DNA of 64,000 nucleotides. Source: CAWBJO01 sp963789175 (GTDB lineage Bacteria; Pseudomonadota; Alphaproteobacteria; Rhizobiales; Aestuariivirgaceae). Position 1 is the stretch's first letter, and each line of letters opens with the position of its first letter. Positions 19,822 through 28,743 of the stretch are shown piece after piece. The position numbers and the translations under genes are program-made. The notes under the pieces were generated by a model. That model made no database searches. It saw only the letters and a program-made list of their open reading frames with translations, and had not been told where the DNA came from. The stretch spans positions 166,264 to 230,263 of the forward strand of contig CAWBJO010000003.1 of NCBI GenBank assembly GCA_963789175.1. The letters run 5' to 3'.

Positions 19822-20180
19822 CCGCGATCCTTCCCGCTCGCCGTCAGGCGGGCGAGATAGCCGTCCCAGAGTTTGGCGTGGTCGCTGCCGAGCTCATGGA
19901 GATAGGCCCAGCTGAAGAGCCCGGTCTCGTGACCATCGTCGAAGACGATGCGAATGGCGTAGTTGCCGACCGGCTCGAGGCGCACGATGCGAACCAGCCG
20001 CTTGCCGTGCGCGACCGGGCGTTCGCCTTCGAAGTGGCCCTTGTTCTCGGCGCTGGGCGAAAGGACGCGCAGGTATTCGGCCGAGAGGTCGAAGCTCTGG
20101 CCCGAGTCGAAAGCGACCGACAGCTCCCTGCCCTCGTGGCGAAGGCGGATCTCGGTCGGCCAGGGCGCGGGATCACTCAT
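19818..20180 (-). CDS. DUF971 family protein
   Basis: About 120 residues from the ATG at 20180. It shows the small all-beta domain also found at the N-terminus of gamma-butyrobetaine hydroxylases: PTEIRLRHEGRELSVAFDSGQSF, LSAEYLRVLSPSAE, then VGNYAIRIVFDDGHETGLFSWAYL. The family is linked to iron-sulfur or metal biology in some bacteria, but no function is settled. It is the last gene of a four-gene minus-strand operon. Its start overlaps the end of the Trm112-like gene by 8 bp. Confidence 0.88.
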   Translation of the reverse strand: MSDPAPWPTEIRLRHEGRELSVAFDSGQSFDLSAEYLRVLSPSAENKGHFEGERPVAHGKRLVRIVRLEPVGNYAIRIVFDDGHETGLFSWAYLHELGSDHAKLWDGYLARLTASGKDRG

Positions 20181-20361
20181 CGTCGCCGAGCTGGCGCGCT
20201 TCATCGGCAATCATGATCGGTATGCCATCGCGAATCGGATAGGCGAGGCGCGCCGCCTTCGACACGAGCTCCTGGCGACCGGCATCGTAGTGGAGGCGCG
20301 TCTTGGTGACGGGGCAAACGAGAAGTTCCAGCAAAGAGGGATCAACCTGGCGTTCGGGCAT
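20173..20361 (-). CDS. Trm112-like (YcaR/UPF0434) family protein
   Basis: 62 residues: LLELLVCPVTKTRLHYDAG, then LVSKAARLAYPIRDGIPIMIADEAR. This is the Trm112/YcaR fold. Only one cysteine of the usual zinc knuckle remains (CPVT rather than CPxC), as in many bacterial UPF0434 members, which do not bind zinc. The eukaryotic relative activates methyltransferases; the bacterial role is unknown. It overlaps DUF971 downstream and lies 10 bp after the LON-domain gene. Confidence 0.92.
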   Translation of the reverse strand: MPERQVDPSLLELLVCPVTKTRLHYDAGRQELVSKAARLAYPIRDGIPIMIADEARQLGDDE

Positions 20362-20371
20362 GGCACGGTTC

Positions 20372-21058
20372 CTATTGCAGCTGCCGACCGGCGGGCGCGT
20401 CGGCGGCCGAGAGGTTCATTTCGGTCAGGGCGATCAAAAGCTCGGAGCGCGCCTTGAGATCCGGTGCTTCGAGAAGGGCCTGCTTCTCGGCGACGGCGAA
20501 CGGCGACAGGGCGGCGAGCGAATTGACGAGCTGCTCGTTCGTGGCCGCCATGATCTGGTCCCAGTCGGTCATGAGGTTGTTGGCCTCGAGATAGGCGCGG
20601 AACGTCTTCAGGAGCAGGTCGCGGTCGACCTCGTCCTGCCCGCTCCCGGATTCGAGGTCGGCCGCGAATTCGGCGTAGTCTGCAGCGACCTGCCGGTAGG
20701 GCGTCTTGACCTTGAGCTCCTCGAGGACGCGGAAGCGGGCCACTCCGGTGAGCGTGATGAGGATGCGATCGTCCTGGGTTTCGGTGAACGAGGTGATCCG
20801 GCCGGCGCAGCCGATGCCGTAGATCTGCGGTCGGTCGGTCGACAAGCGGAGCGGCGCCTCGGCGGGCATGTTGACCGGCTGCATCATGCCGATGAGACGG
20901 TGGTCGGACACCACGTCCTCGATCATGCGAAGATAGCGCGGCTCGAAAATCACAAGAGGCAGCTGGGTGCGCGGCAGGAGCAGCGCGCCGGGCAGGGGAA
21001 AGATGGGGAGAACCCGCGGCAGGGCCTCGATCGTCGGGTAATTGGCCACGGCCGGCAT
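20372..21058 (-). CDS. LON peptidase substrate-binding domain protein
   Basis: 228 residues with only the Lon N-terminal (PUA-like) domain: LPIFPLPGALLLPRTQLPLVIFEPRYL near the start, then YGIGCAGRITSFTETQDDRILITLTGVARFRV. There is no AAA+ or protease domain, so it is a stand-alone Lon-N protein rather than a truncated Lon; the family is usually about 220 residues. It probably binds substrate proteins. It lies 10 bp after the thioredoxin/TPR gene in the same operon. Confidence 0.92.
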   Translation of the reverse strand: MPAVANYPTIEALPRVLPIFPLPGALLLPRTQLPLVIFEPRYLRMIEDVVSDHRLIGMMQPVNMPAEAPLRLSTDRPQIYGIGCAGRITSFTETQDDRILITLTGVARFRVLEELKVKTPYRQVAADYAEFAADLESGSGQDEVDRDLLLKTFRAYLEANNLMTDWDQIMAATNEQLVNSLAALSPFAVAEKQALLEAPDLKARSELLIALTEMNLSAADAPAGRQLQ

Positions 21059-21068
21059 ACGCGGCCCG

Positions 21069-21998
21069 TCAGCTGAACAGTACCGAGGCCAGCTTGCGGC
21101 GCCCGGCGGCGGTCAGCGGATCCTTGGGGCCCCAGGCATCGAAGAACTGGACGAGCTGCTTGCGCGCCGCCTCGTCGTTCCACGCCCGGTCCTTCCTCAC
21201 GATGGAGACGAGCTCGTCGAGAGCCTCCTCGCGGCGGCCGGCGGCATTGAGCGCCATGGCGAGGTCGAAGCGGGCCTGGTGGTTCGCCGGCTCGCGGCGA
21301 ACGGCGTCGAGCAAGGCATCTAGCGGGGCCGCGACCGCCGCCTTGGCGGCAAGATCGATGAGAGCCCGGACGCTCGCCAGCTCCGCGTCGCCCGACTTGG
21401 CGGGAGGCGCCAGCGCCAGCGTCGCCTTGGCGCCCTCGACGTCGCCGGAGGCCATCTGGGCCCTTGCCAGGCCGGCGATGGCGGGCACGCTCTCACGGTC
21501 AAGCTCGAGGAGCTCGGCGTAGATCTGGGCGGCGGTGGCGTGATCGTTCGCCTCGTTTGCCGCCTTGGCAGCCTCGAGAAGCTCGGCCGCCTCGTTGCCG
21601 GGCGCACCCGCCAGCAGCCGCGACACGAACTGGGTCAGCTGACCCTCGGGCAGGGCGCCCATGAAACCGTCGACCGGCTGGCCGTTCGCGAAGGCGAACA
21701 CGGCCGGGATCGACTGGATGCGCATTTGCCCGGCCAGCTGCTGGTTCTCATCGATGTTGATCTTGACGAGCCGCACGGCGCCGCGCTGGGCCGCGACGAC
21801 CTTCTCCAGGGCGGGCCCGAGCTGCTTGCAGGGTCCGCACCAGGGGGCCCAGAAGTCGACGATGACCGGGACCTTGCGGGAGGCCTCGATCACGTCAGCC
21901 ATGAAATTGCGGGTGTTGGAATCCTTGATCCAGTCGGCAGCAGCCGGGGCCGGAGCGGCCGCCTCATTGCCCATCGTGATCGCCATCGTCGGTCTCAT
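21069..21998 (-). CDS. Thioredoxin/TPR protein (CnoX/YbbN-like)
   Basis: 309 residues; the start may be a few codons later (MAITMGNE). The N-terminal thioredoxin domain keeps the redox motif WCGPC at about residues 53-57. The C-terminal half is a tetratricopeptide-like region (ANDHATAAQIYAELLELDRES, then NHQARFDLAMALNAAGRREEALDEL). This layout is that of CnoX/YbbN, a holdase chaperone cooperating with GroEL. An intact CGPC suggests it retains disulfide chemistry, unlike E. coli YbbN. It is the first gene of the four-gene operon. Confidence 0.92.
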   Translation of the reverse strand: MRPTMAITMGNEAAAPAPAAADWIKDSNTRNFMADVIEASRKVPVIVDFWAPWCGPCKQLGPALEKVVAAQRGAVRLVKINIDENQQLAGQMRIQSIPAVFAFANGQPVDGFMGALPEGQLTQFVSRLLAGAPGNEAAELLEAAKAANEANDHATAAQIYAELLELDRESVPAIAGLARAQMASGDVEGAKATLALAPPAKSGDAELASVRALIDLAAKAAVAAPLDALLDAVRREPANHQARFDLAMALNAAGRREEALDELVSIVRKDRAWNDEAARKQLVQFFDAWGPKDPLTAAGRRKLASVLFS

Positions 21999-22062
21999 CC
22001 ATTCGTTTTGTCGCCCCTATAGTTGGTATGCCGGGGCCGAAAATGCAAATCCAGCCCCGGCT

Positions 22063-22554
22063 TCAGGAAATGGCGACGACCTTCGGGGAATGCCCGCAGG
22101 AGCGGATGAACCGCAGGAGCTCGCCCGATGCGATGGTGGTCGTCGCCGTGTTCTCGAGGGGGTGGCAGTTGAGGTAAGGCTCGCGCATCATCGCCTCATC
22201 GAGGACGACGCCGACCCGGTTGTCGACATCGTTGATGAGGGCGAAGGGCGTCACGGAACCGGGCTCGATGCCGAGAGCCTCGCGCAAGCGGTCGGGCTTG
22301 CCGAACGACACCCGGCCCGCGCCGACCTTGCCGGGAAGGGCCTTAAGATCGATCGCGGCATCCTCGAGGGCGACGACGAGCCACTGGCGCCCATCCTTGT
22401 CGATGAGGAAAAGGTTCTTGGTGTGGGCGCCCGGAATTTCGCCGCGCAGCCGGCGCGCCTCGTCGACGGTGAAGACCGCGGCGTGCTCGATGGTGCGGGT
22501 GACGATCCCGAGCCCTTCCAATCGTGCGAACAGGTCCTGGCGCGTGGCAGGCAT
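22063..22554 (-). CDS. YbaK/ProX-type prolyl-tRNA deacylase family protein
   Basis: About 163 residues from the ATG at 22554. It shows the editing-domain fold: LRGEIPGAHTKNLFLIDKDGRQWLVVALED, then VSFGKPDRLREALGIEPGSVTPFAL and a C-terminal FIRSCGHSPKVV. The KNLFL lysine and the GSVTPF loop are conserved in the ProX/YbaK family, which removes mischarged alanine (or cysteine) from tRNA-Pro. It is a free-standing trans-editing enzyme. It is the last chromosomal gene before the tRNA-Gly integration site. Confidence 0.92.
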   Translation of the reverse strand: MPATRQDLFARLEGLGIVTRTIEHAAVFTVDEARRLRGEIPGAHTKNLFLIDKDGRQWLVVALEDAAIDLKALPGKVGAGRVSFGKPDRLREALGIEPGSVTPFALINDVDNRVGVVLDEAMMREPYLNCHPLENTATTTIASGELLRFIRSCGHSPKVVAIS

Positions 22555-22658
22555 GGGGCTGCCCCTCCGTTTCGGGCGCGGCACTCCTATTGCATTTCGA
22601 CGGGGGTTGGGCAATAAGTGCCCGGCCGTTCCTGCTCCTCAAGGACAGGCCGACGCAT

Positions 22659-22733
22659 GCGGGCGTAGCTCAGGGGTAGAGCACAACCTTGCCAAGGTTG
22701 GGGTCGTGGGTTCGAATCCCATCGCCCGCTCCA
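22659..22733 (+). tRNA. tRNA-Gly (anticodon GCC)
   Basis: 75 nt including an encoded CCA. The acceptor stem is GCGGGCG/CGCCCGC, the D-arm GCTC...GAGC, and the anticodon stem CAACC/GGTTG around loop TTGCCAA, giving anticodon GCC. The T-arm is GTGGG-TTCGAAT-CCCAT. Its 3' half is duplicated at 44597-44641, which marks it as an integration site. Confidence 0.98.
22689..22733 (+). repeat. attL: 3' half of tRNA-Gly, 45-bp direct repeat copy 1
   Basis: From the anticodon loop to the CCA end this segment is identical to 44597-44641. Homology continues with two substitutions through the following terminator hairpin, to about 22770 here and about 44678 there. Crossover in a tRNA anticodon loop is the usual target of tyrosine-recombinase islands. 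Confidence 0.9.
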
Positions 22734-22749
22734 GTTTCCGAGATCATCG

Positions 22750-22773
22750 AAGCCCGTCGCGACGGGCTTTTTT
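22750..22773 (+). terminator. Rho-independent terminator after tRNA-Gly
   Basis: AAGCCCGTC-GC-GACGGGCTTTTTT forms a strong stem followed by a T run. A copy follows the duplicated tRNA end at 44658-44681. Confidence 0.9.
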
Positions 22774-23216
22774 CATTTCGATGGGACTCATTGTTGCGCT
22801 CGCGTTGAAGGTGCTCTTTGAGCCGCGGTTACTTGGCGGTTACACGGAAAGCAGAATGGCTTTGAGAGGTCCGAAGCAGCGCCAGAGGTCGCGTTACATC
22901 CCGACTAGATACGGACTCTGACTGAGCGCCGTCCGGAATTAAACGTACGCCGCATCGCTGCTATTTCACCCAGGGACTGGTTGGGGTCGTGCCATCAGAA
23001 CCGATCCAATTATTGCCTCTTAATCCGGATTGCCCGCAAGGACCCGAAGCTCGGATCGAGTAAAAGGGGAGACCCCCCCTTTGTTTTGTCAAATCGTTGG
23101 GGTCCCATCGAACGAAGTTGACGTGGGTTGGAGCTGCTGGCGTGAAAATATCATTTTTCTCGGAGCCATCTGCCATGTCCGGCGTTCATAGCAACAGGGC
23201 AAAACGAGATCTCATC
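22774..23216. other. Gene-free left end of the island
   Basis: About 440 bp between the tRNA terminator and the M50 gene. Short frames exist on both strands but none resembles a protein family or an integrase remnant. The 13-mer GGTTGGGGTCGTG at 22979-22991 matches tRNA-Gly 22697-22709, which may be chance or an old attachment fragment. Confidence 0.5.
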
Positions 23217-24350
23217 ATGGCGTGGTCGATTCCAATCCTCACGGTTAAGGGCACGATCGTCCGAATCCACATCACTTTCCTGCTTTTCCTGATCTGGATC
23301 GCGGGTGCTCATTATGTGCAAGGGGGCTTAAATGCCGCCTTGCAGGGCGTGGCGTTCATCATTCTGCTCTTCTTGTGCGTGCTGCTGCACGAGTTTGGTC
23401 ACGTGTTTGCAGCTCGGCGCTACGGCATCCAGACTCCCGACATCACGCTTCTGCCGATCGGCGGTGTGGCGCGGCTCGAGCGCATACCTGAAGAGCCTTC
23501 CCAGGAACTCGTCGTGGCGCTGGCCGGCCCGGCCGTGAATGTCGTGATTGCTGCGATCCTCTACGTTGCACTGGGGGGCTATCTGCCGGCGGACGGCATC
23601 GAGCTGCAGAACCCCGAAGTCAGTCTGCTTGCCCGTCTCGCCTCGGTGAACCTCTTTCTGGCGGTCTTTAATCTGATACCGGCCTTTCCTATGGATGGCG
23701 GGCGCGTCCTGCGGGCTTTGCTTGCATATCGGCTTGGCTACGGTCGCGGCACGCAGATTGCCGCTTCGGTCGGCCAGGTGGTGGCGATCGGGTTCGGGAT
23801 TCTCGGTCTCTTCGGCAACCCTCTGCTCATCTTCATCGCCATTTTCGTCTATCTGGGTGCGGCGTCCGAAGCTCACGCCGTTCAGATGCGGCAGGTTTCC
23901 CGCGGCATGCTGGTGTCCGACGGCATGATCACCGAGTTCGAGAGTTTGAGCCCGAACAGTCAAGTCGAAGATGCCGTGCAGTGTCTGATTAGGACGACTC
24001 AACACGAATTTCCGATTGTCGATGGTATGGGTCAACTTCGTGGCGTACTTACCCGCGACGCCATGATCCGCGCCCTGCGGGAACGTGGACCTGAGACTCC
24101 CGTGCTCGAGGTTATGCGCTCCGACATCCCGATCATCAATTACCGACGTCCTCTCGAGGAAGCATTGCGCTTGATGCAAAACGCTGGCTTGCCGGCAATC
24201 GGGGCCGTCGATGGCACATCGCGTCTTGTCGGTCTAGTAACACCCGAGAACATTGGTCATGTGATGATGGTATTGTCCGCTGCGCCACGCCGACGGTTTC
24301 GGTCTCCCTGGCAAAGAACTAAACGCTCGACACCCTCCAGCGGAATTTGA
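23217..24350 (+). CDS. M50-family site-2 protease with CBS domain pair
   Basis: About 377 residues from the ATG at 23217; upstream in-frame ATGs at 23097 and 23175 add unconserved sequence. Several membrane segments surround the zinc motif HEFGH (about residue 59) and the distal NLIPAFPMDGGRVLRALLA, the NxxPxxPxDGG signature of S2P enzymes. Two CBS repeats follow (about 245-355), which in the SpoIVFB-like branch may sense adenine nucleotides. The substrate is unknown; such enzymes usually cleave membrane-bound anti-sigma factors. It is the first island gene and is intact. Confidence 0.93.
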   Translation: MAWSIPILTVKGTIVRIHITFLLFLIWIAGAHYVQGGLNAALQGVAFIILLFLCVLLHEFGHVFAARRYGIQTPDITLLPIGGVARLERIPEEPSQELVVALAGPAVNVVIAAILYVALGGYLPADGIELQNPEVSLLARLASVNLFLAVFNLIPAFPMDGGRVLRALLAYRLGYGRGTQIAASVGQVVAIGFGILGLFGNPLLIFIAIFVYLGAASEAHAVQMRQVSRGMLVSDGMITEFESLSPNSQVEDAVQCLIRTTQHEFPIVDGMGQLRGVLTRDAMIRALRERGPETPVLEVMRSDIPIINYRRPLEEALRLMQNAGLPAIGAVDGTSRLVGLVTPENIGHVMMVLSAAPRRRFRSPWQRTKRSTPSSGI

Positions 24351-24443
24351 GGCAAGCTTCATCGGCCTTGGCGAAAAACTGCCGTGCCAACGGTCAGATC
24401 AAAATTTCAAGGAAGCGACGTTCACAACCGATTTGACAAAGGA

Positions 24444-24820
24444 TCAGATCGCAGCTGTGCCTACCTTTGACTTCGCTAAGGTAAAGAGACGTGCTCCGGC
24501 CGAGGCGTATGGTCGGCGGACAGTCCGATCACGTACTATGAGAACTACTTCAGCTAGAGTTTCCTGACTGATATGGGCCAAGACAGGTTCCGGCTTTCCT
24601 TCACTGCCGAAATTGGCAAGTAGCAGAAGCACGCAGGCGAGGCGCACACATACAAGGTATCGCCGTCAACAATCTTGGAGGCAATACCTGTGATATCGGC
24701 TGTCAACGCGTGGGTGGCTTGCCCGATCAAAAGAAACAGCCCGACTATCGCTAACCGGGCCGTTTTCCCTCGGGGGAGAGAATCAATTCGATACTGGTCA
24801 TTCAAGCGCGAGCTCATCAT
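24444..24820 (-). pseudogene. Degenerate thermonuclease-like (SNase) gene
   Basis: The minus strand from about 24820 shows a signal-peptide-like stretch (RLAIVGLFLLIGQATHALT) followed by ADITGIASKIVDGDTLYV. That is the start of secreted staphylococcal-nuclease-fold proteins, where VDGDTL is the hallmark. Shortly after, the frame breaks. A second frame (24647-24444) contains ISQETLAEVVLIVRDRTVRR, which resembles the middle of the family. The C-terminal portion and catalytic arginines are not recognisable. I read it as a decayed gene; the family call rests mainly on the VDGDTL segment. Confidence 0.4.
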
Positions 24821-24893
24821 TGAGTCTACCGACCACGGCGCTAGAATTGCAACCGTTCGTGCGGTCCGCAAAAAGCTCGTAGTTGAAGTTTGG

Positions 24894-25936
24894 CTAGACG
24901 ATTTGATCAGTACTGGGCTTCTCCCAAAGATTGACACCACCTTCCTGCGCGTAGCGTTCAATTGCGACCAGCTCTTCTTCTGCGAAACTCAACGTTCCAG
25001 CGCTCCAAGGTTCTCCACTAGCTGTCGAGGCGAACTTGCTCCGATGAGAACTGATGTCACTCGACTGTCGCGCAGCGACCAGGCAAGCGCCATCTGCGCC
25101 AAGCTCTGACCGCGTGACGTTGCGATCTCCGATAGGGCCTTCACGCGCCTGAGATTTTCGTTGCTCAAGTGGTCCGGCTTGAGTGTGTCACCTCCAGCCC
25201 GATTGATCCGAGCGTCTGCAGGAATTCCATCTATGTATTTGTTGGAGAGCAGCCCCTGAGCCAGAACCGAAAACGCAATGCAACCAATGCCCTCTGCTTC
25301 GAGTAGGCTCAGCAAGTCTTTCTCGATCCATCGATTGAACATGTTGTACGACGGCTGATGAATTAGGGCCGGCGTCTTAAACTCTCGCAAGAGCGTTGCC
25401 GCCTCTTTGGTCTTCCTGGCAGAGTAAGAGGAGAGGCCTACATACAGGGCCTTACCCTGCTGGACCGCGCTCGCCAGTGCCGCCATCGTCTCCTCGAGCG
25501 GCGTTCTGGCATCGAAGCGGTGGGAGTAAAAGATATCGACATACTCGAGACCCATCCTTCTCAGGCTTTGATCGAGGCTGGCCAGCACATACTTACGTGA
25601 TCCTCCGCCCTGTCCGTAGGGCCCATCCCACATCTCCCAACCTGCCTTGGTTGAGATCACCAATTCGTCACGAAACGGTTTGAAGTCCTCACGGAGAATG
25701 CGACCGAAGTTTTCTTCCGCGCTGCCAGGAGGAGGCCCGTAGTTGTTCGCGAGATCAAAATGACAGATACCGTGGTCAAAGGCTGTGCGTAGGAGCTCGC
25801 GCTGGTTGCCCTGTGGACTGAAATCGCCGAAATTGTGCCAGAGCCCAAGCGAAATGACAGGTAAGTCAAGGCCACTTCGACCGCATCGGCGATATGGGAT
25901 TGTCTGATAACGGGTGGGCTGAGGGACATAGGTCAT
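24894..25936 (-). CDS. Aldo/keto reductase, YghZ/L-glyceraldehyde 3-phosphate reductase type (one frameshift near the C-terminus)
   Basis: The frame from the ATG at 25936 runs to LGALER, then breaks at about 24988. One added T there (GTTG to GTTTG) restores LSFAEEELVAIERYAQEGG, followed by VNLWEKPSTD and a stop at 24894. The restored protein is about 347 residues, the family length. Catalytic Tyr and Lys lie in FDLANNYGPPPG and ISTKAGWEMW, the His in DIFYSHRFD. Relatives reduce L-glyceraldehyde 3-phosphate and other aldehydes with NADPH. It lies beside a xylose/ribose-type importer, suggesting sugar metabolism. Confidence 0.85.
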
Positions 25937-25943
25937 GACGAAA

Positions 25944-27154
25944 CTAGTCTCCCCTGCTGCGTCTGCGACTGAGATGATCGAGGGCGACCGCGAGAAGGAG
26001 GACGATGCCGCGCGCTGTATCCTGATAGAAGGGTGGAACGTTCATAAGGCTCATGCCATTGTTGAGGCTGCCCATCAAAAGAGCCCCAACAAGGGCGCCG
26101 ACGACGCGCCCCCGACCGCCTGATAAAGCGGTGCCGCCGATAATGGCGGCTGCAATCGCGTCGAGCTCTAGGAAAAGTCCAGCACTGCCCGCCACTGCTC
26201 CGCCAACGCGCGCGGTGAGAGCCACTCCGGTGATGCCATACGCGAAGCCTGCGATAACAAAATTCCAGAAAATCACCTTCCTGATATTGATTCCCGCCAA
26301 GCGGGCAGCTTCGGGATTGCCGCCAATGGCATAGAGGTGCGCTCCAAATCGCGTTCTACGCATGACGATTTCAGCTGCAATTGCACAAATGGCAACGAGA
26401 AGGACGAGATAGGGAATTCCTTGCCAACTCGCAATGAGCATGGCGATTGCCGCCGCAATAGCTGCTGGCACCATCGCCTTGACGACGGCCCGCTCGAGGT
26501 TCGCTATGACACCGAGATGGTGAGCGCGACGCAGCTCAAGCACCCGGAAGATTGCGTAGCCTCGCAAGGAGACCGAGTACGACCATGTACGACGGACCTG
26601 GTGGCAGAAAACCGGTCGCGAAACGGGTGAGTGGTCTTGGTAGTGAAGCAATTGTCGCTCCATTTGTTGCGATCATCGAGAACCCTCGGAAATAGAGCAT
26701 TCCCGCCAAAGTGACGATGAACGAGGAAACGCCCACGCGGGTTACCCAGAATCCTTGCCATGCCCCCATGAGCATGCCGACCGCGACGGCTACGGGAACG
26801 GCAACTGCAGGGGAAAAATCATACTTGCCAGCCAGCAAGGCGACGACGACACCGACAAACGCCACCGCAGACCCGACCGATAAGTCGAAGTTTCGCGAGA
26901 CAATGAGCATGACCGCACTGATGGCAGCGAGGCTCACGATTGACGTTTGCAGGGCGAGGAGGACGAGATTGCGAGGTCTTAGGAAGACACCGTCGGTACT
27001 GATGTAAAAGAAACAGCCAGATCAAAGCCACAATACCAAGCAGCGTCGATTCTCGGACTGAGGCGGCACCCAGGAATTTGCCTACCGAAAGCTTGTCGGA
27101 CTGACGACCACGCACGTCTTCGTTTGTTGCCGCAGTGGTCAAAGGCTCAGACAT
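25944..27154 (-). pseudogene. Sugar ABC transporter permease (XylH/RbsC type), two frameshifts
   Basis: Three adjoining minus-strand frames add up to one CUT2 permease. The N-terminal part starts MSEPLTTAATNEDVRG at 27154. The middle carries AAISAVMLIVSRNFDLSVGS and VTRVGVSSFIVTLAGMLYFRG. The C-terminal part carries MRRTRFGAHLYAIGGNPEAARLAGIN and IAAAIIGGTALSGGRGRV, the conserved EAA-like loop of the family. Breaks lie near 26995 and 26570. The first codons overlap the ATPase gene end by 8 bp, and the stop is 8 bp from the aldo-keto reductase start. It may be intact in the organism if the breaks are sequencing errors. Confidence 0.85.
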
Positions 27155-28706
27155 TGGCTGCCAACCTTAGCAGATTTTCCTCAGTTAGATTGGCACCTGA
27201 CAGCTCTCCAACCGTTGTTCCGTGTCTGAAAACGATCACACGGTCACATAGGCCCACGAGTTCTTCGGCATCCGTCGAGGCGATGATTATTGCATGGCCG
27301 GCTTGGTTGAGGTCCATCCATATGCGCCGAATCTCGGCCCGCGCGCCAACATCCACACCCCGCGTCGGATCGATGAGTATGAGGATGCGTGCGTGGGCTG
27401 CAATCCAGCGAGCGGCTTGAACTTTCTGCTGATTGCCGCCTGATAGAACAGCGACCTTTCTGTCAATCGAGGTTGTCTTGATGTTGAGTTGGGAAACCAA
27501 ATCCAAGGATTGTCGCTGCATCGCTGCTGTGTCGAGAAATCCCCATGGAGAATGGGCGTTAAGACTGGCAAGTCCAATGTTGTCGTGGATGGAATGGTCC
27601 AGGAGTAGTGTGTCACGCCGGTCCTGAGCCATGAGACCAATTCCCAGACCCACGGCTTCGACTGGGTTGGAAATGGAGACTGCGGCGCCCTCCTTTCTCA
27701 ATTGCCCGGACACCTTCCCACCCCATGCGCCATAGAGGGCGAGCGCCGCCTCGAGACATCCTGCTCCAACCAGACCGAACAGCCCGACGGTCTCGCCCCA
27801 ATGAACCGAAAACGAAAGATTTTTGACACGCAGTCGCTTTTCATTGTCCGGATCCGACACGCATAGTTCTTCGACTGACAGTGCCTCCGCGCCAACTGAT
27901 TCATTCCTTTTGGTGATGTCGGTTTTGGTGTTTCCAATCATTTCGGTGATTACTTTTTCACGCGAGACATCTTTCGTTTTATGGGTCCCGCAGATACGGC
28001 CATCACGCATGATGACAATGCGATTGGAAATTTCGAAAACCTCCCCCAGCCGATGCGAAACGAAAATGACTGCAACTCCTCGACGTGTAAGGGAGCGCAT
28101 GCGTGTGAACAGACGTCGTGCCTCATCTTCAGTCAACGCAGCCGTAGGTTCATCGAGAATAAGAAGCCGAGCATTCTTTGAAAGGGCCCGGGCGATGATG
28201 ACAAGCTGTTGATTGGCGAGATCGAGTGTGCGCATAGGTGCCGCAGCATCGATGGCCAGTTCGAAGTCCGCGAGTGCACGGCGAGCACTCGCAAGCCGAA
28301 GCGGAACATCGAGAAAACCGAACCGGCTCGGCTCGGCGTTCAAGAAAATATTCTCCGCAACGGACAGATCCGGTGCCACATTCACTTCCTGAGGGACGAA
28401 TGCGACCCCCTTTCGCTCCGCTTCAGCAACGCTGACGGGCCGATAGTCCATGCCGGCCAGTAGAAGGTTCCCGTCATAGCTGCCGGCGGGGTGAACACCC
28501 GAGAGAACTTGAATGAGGGTTGATTTTCCAGCGCCGTTTTGCCCCAGCAGTCCAATGATCTCTCCCGGTGCGATCGAAAAACTCGCACTATCGACAGCAA
28601 GAACTCCTGGAAATCTTTTCGTGATTCCTTCAGCAACAAGAACAGCCGCCCCGGTATGGTCCGGAATCTGCTTCCGGACCTCGTCCGAGGCGGCCATTGT
28701 CGGCAT
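27147..28706 (-). CDS. Sugar ABC transporter ATP-binding protein (two-domain, XylG/RbsA type)
   Basis: 519 residues with two ABC domains in tandem, the CUT2 layout. The first has Walker A LLGQNGAGKSTLIQ and Walker B LLILDEPTAAL. The second has a degenerate Walker A (LFGLVGAGCLEAAL) but keeps LSGGNQQKVQAARW and ILILIDPTRGVDVGA. Loss of the Walker A lysine in the second site is normal for this family. It energises import by the adjacent permease and binding protein. The frame is intact. Confidence 0.95.
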   Translation of the reverse strand: MPTMAASDEVRKQIPDHTGAAVLVAEGITKRFPGVLAVDSASFSIAPGEIIGLLGQNGAGKSTLIQVLSGVHPAGSYDGNLLLAGMDYRPVSVAEAERKGVAFVPQEVNVAPDLSVAENIFLNAEPSRFGFLDVPLRLASARRALADFELAIDAAAPMRTLDLANQQLVIIARALSKNARLLILDEPTAALTEDEARRLFTRMRSLTRRGVAVIFVSHRLGEVFEISNRIVIMRDGRICGTHKTKDVSREKVITEMIGNTKTDITKRNESVGAEALSVEELCVSDPDNEKRLRVKNLSFSVHWGETVGLFGLVGAGCLEAALALYGAWGGKVSGQLRKEGAAVSISNPVEAVGLGIGLMAQDRRDTLLLDHSIHDNIGLASLNAHSPWGFLDTAAMQRQSLDLVSQLNIKTTSIDRKVAVLSGGNQQKVQAARWIAAHARILILIDPTRGVDVGARAEIRRIWMDLNQAGHAIIIASTDAEELVGLCDRVIVFRHGTTVGELSGANLTEENLLRLAANV

Positions 28707-28743
28707 TCAGGAATCCATCACGTCAAAAAGCGATGACTAAAGG

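Noticed and set aside
22979..22991. 13-mer identical to part of tRNA-Gly as a third att site
   Set aside because: Too short, and it lacks the flanking tRNA sequence; listed only as a possible fragment.
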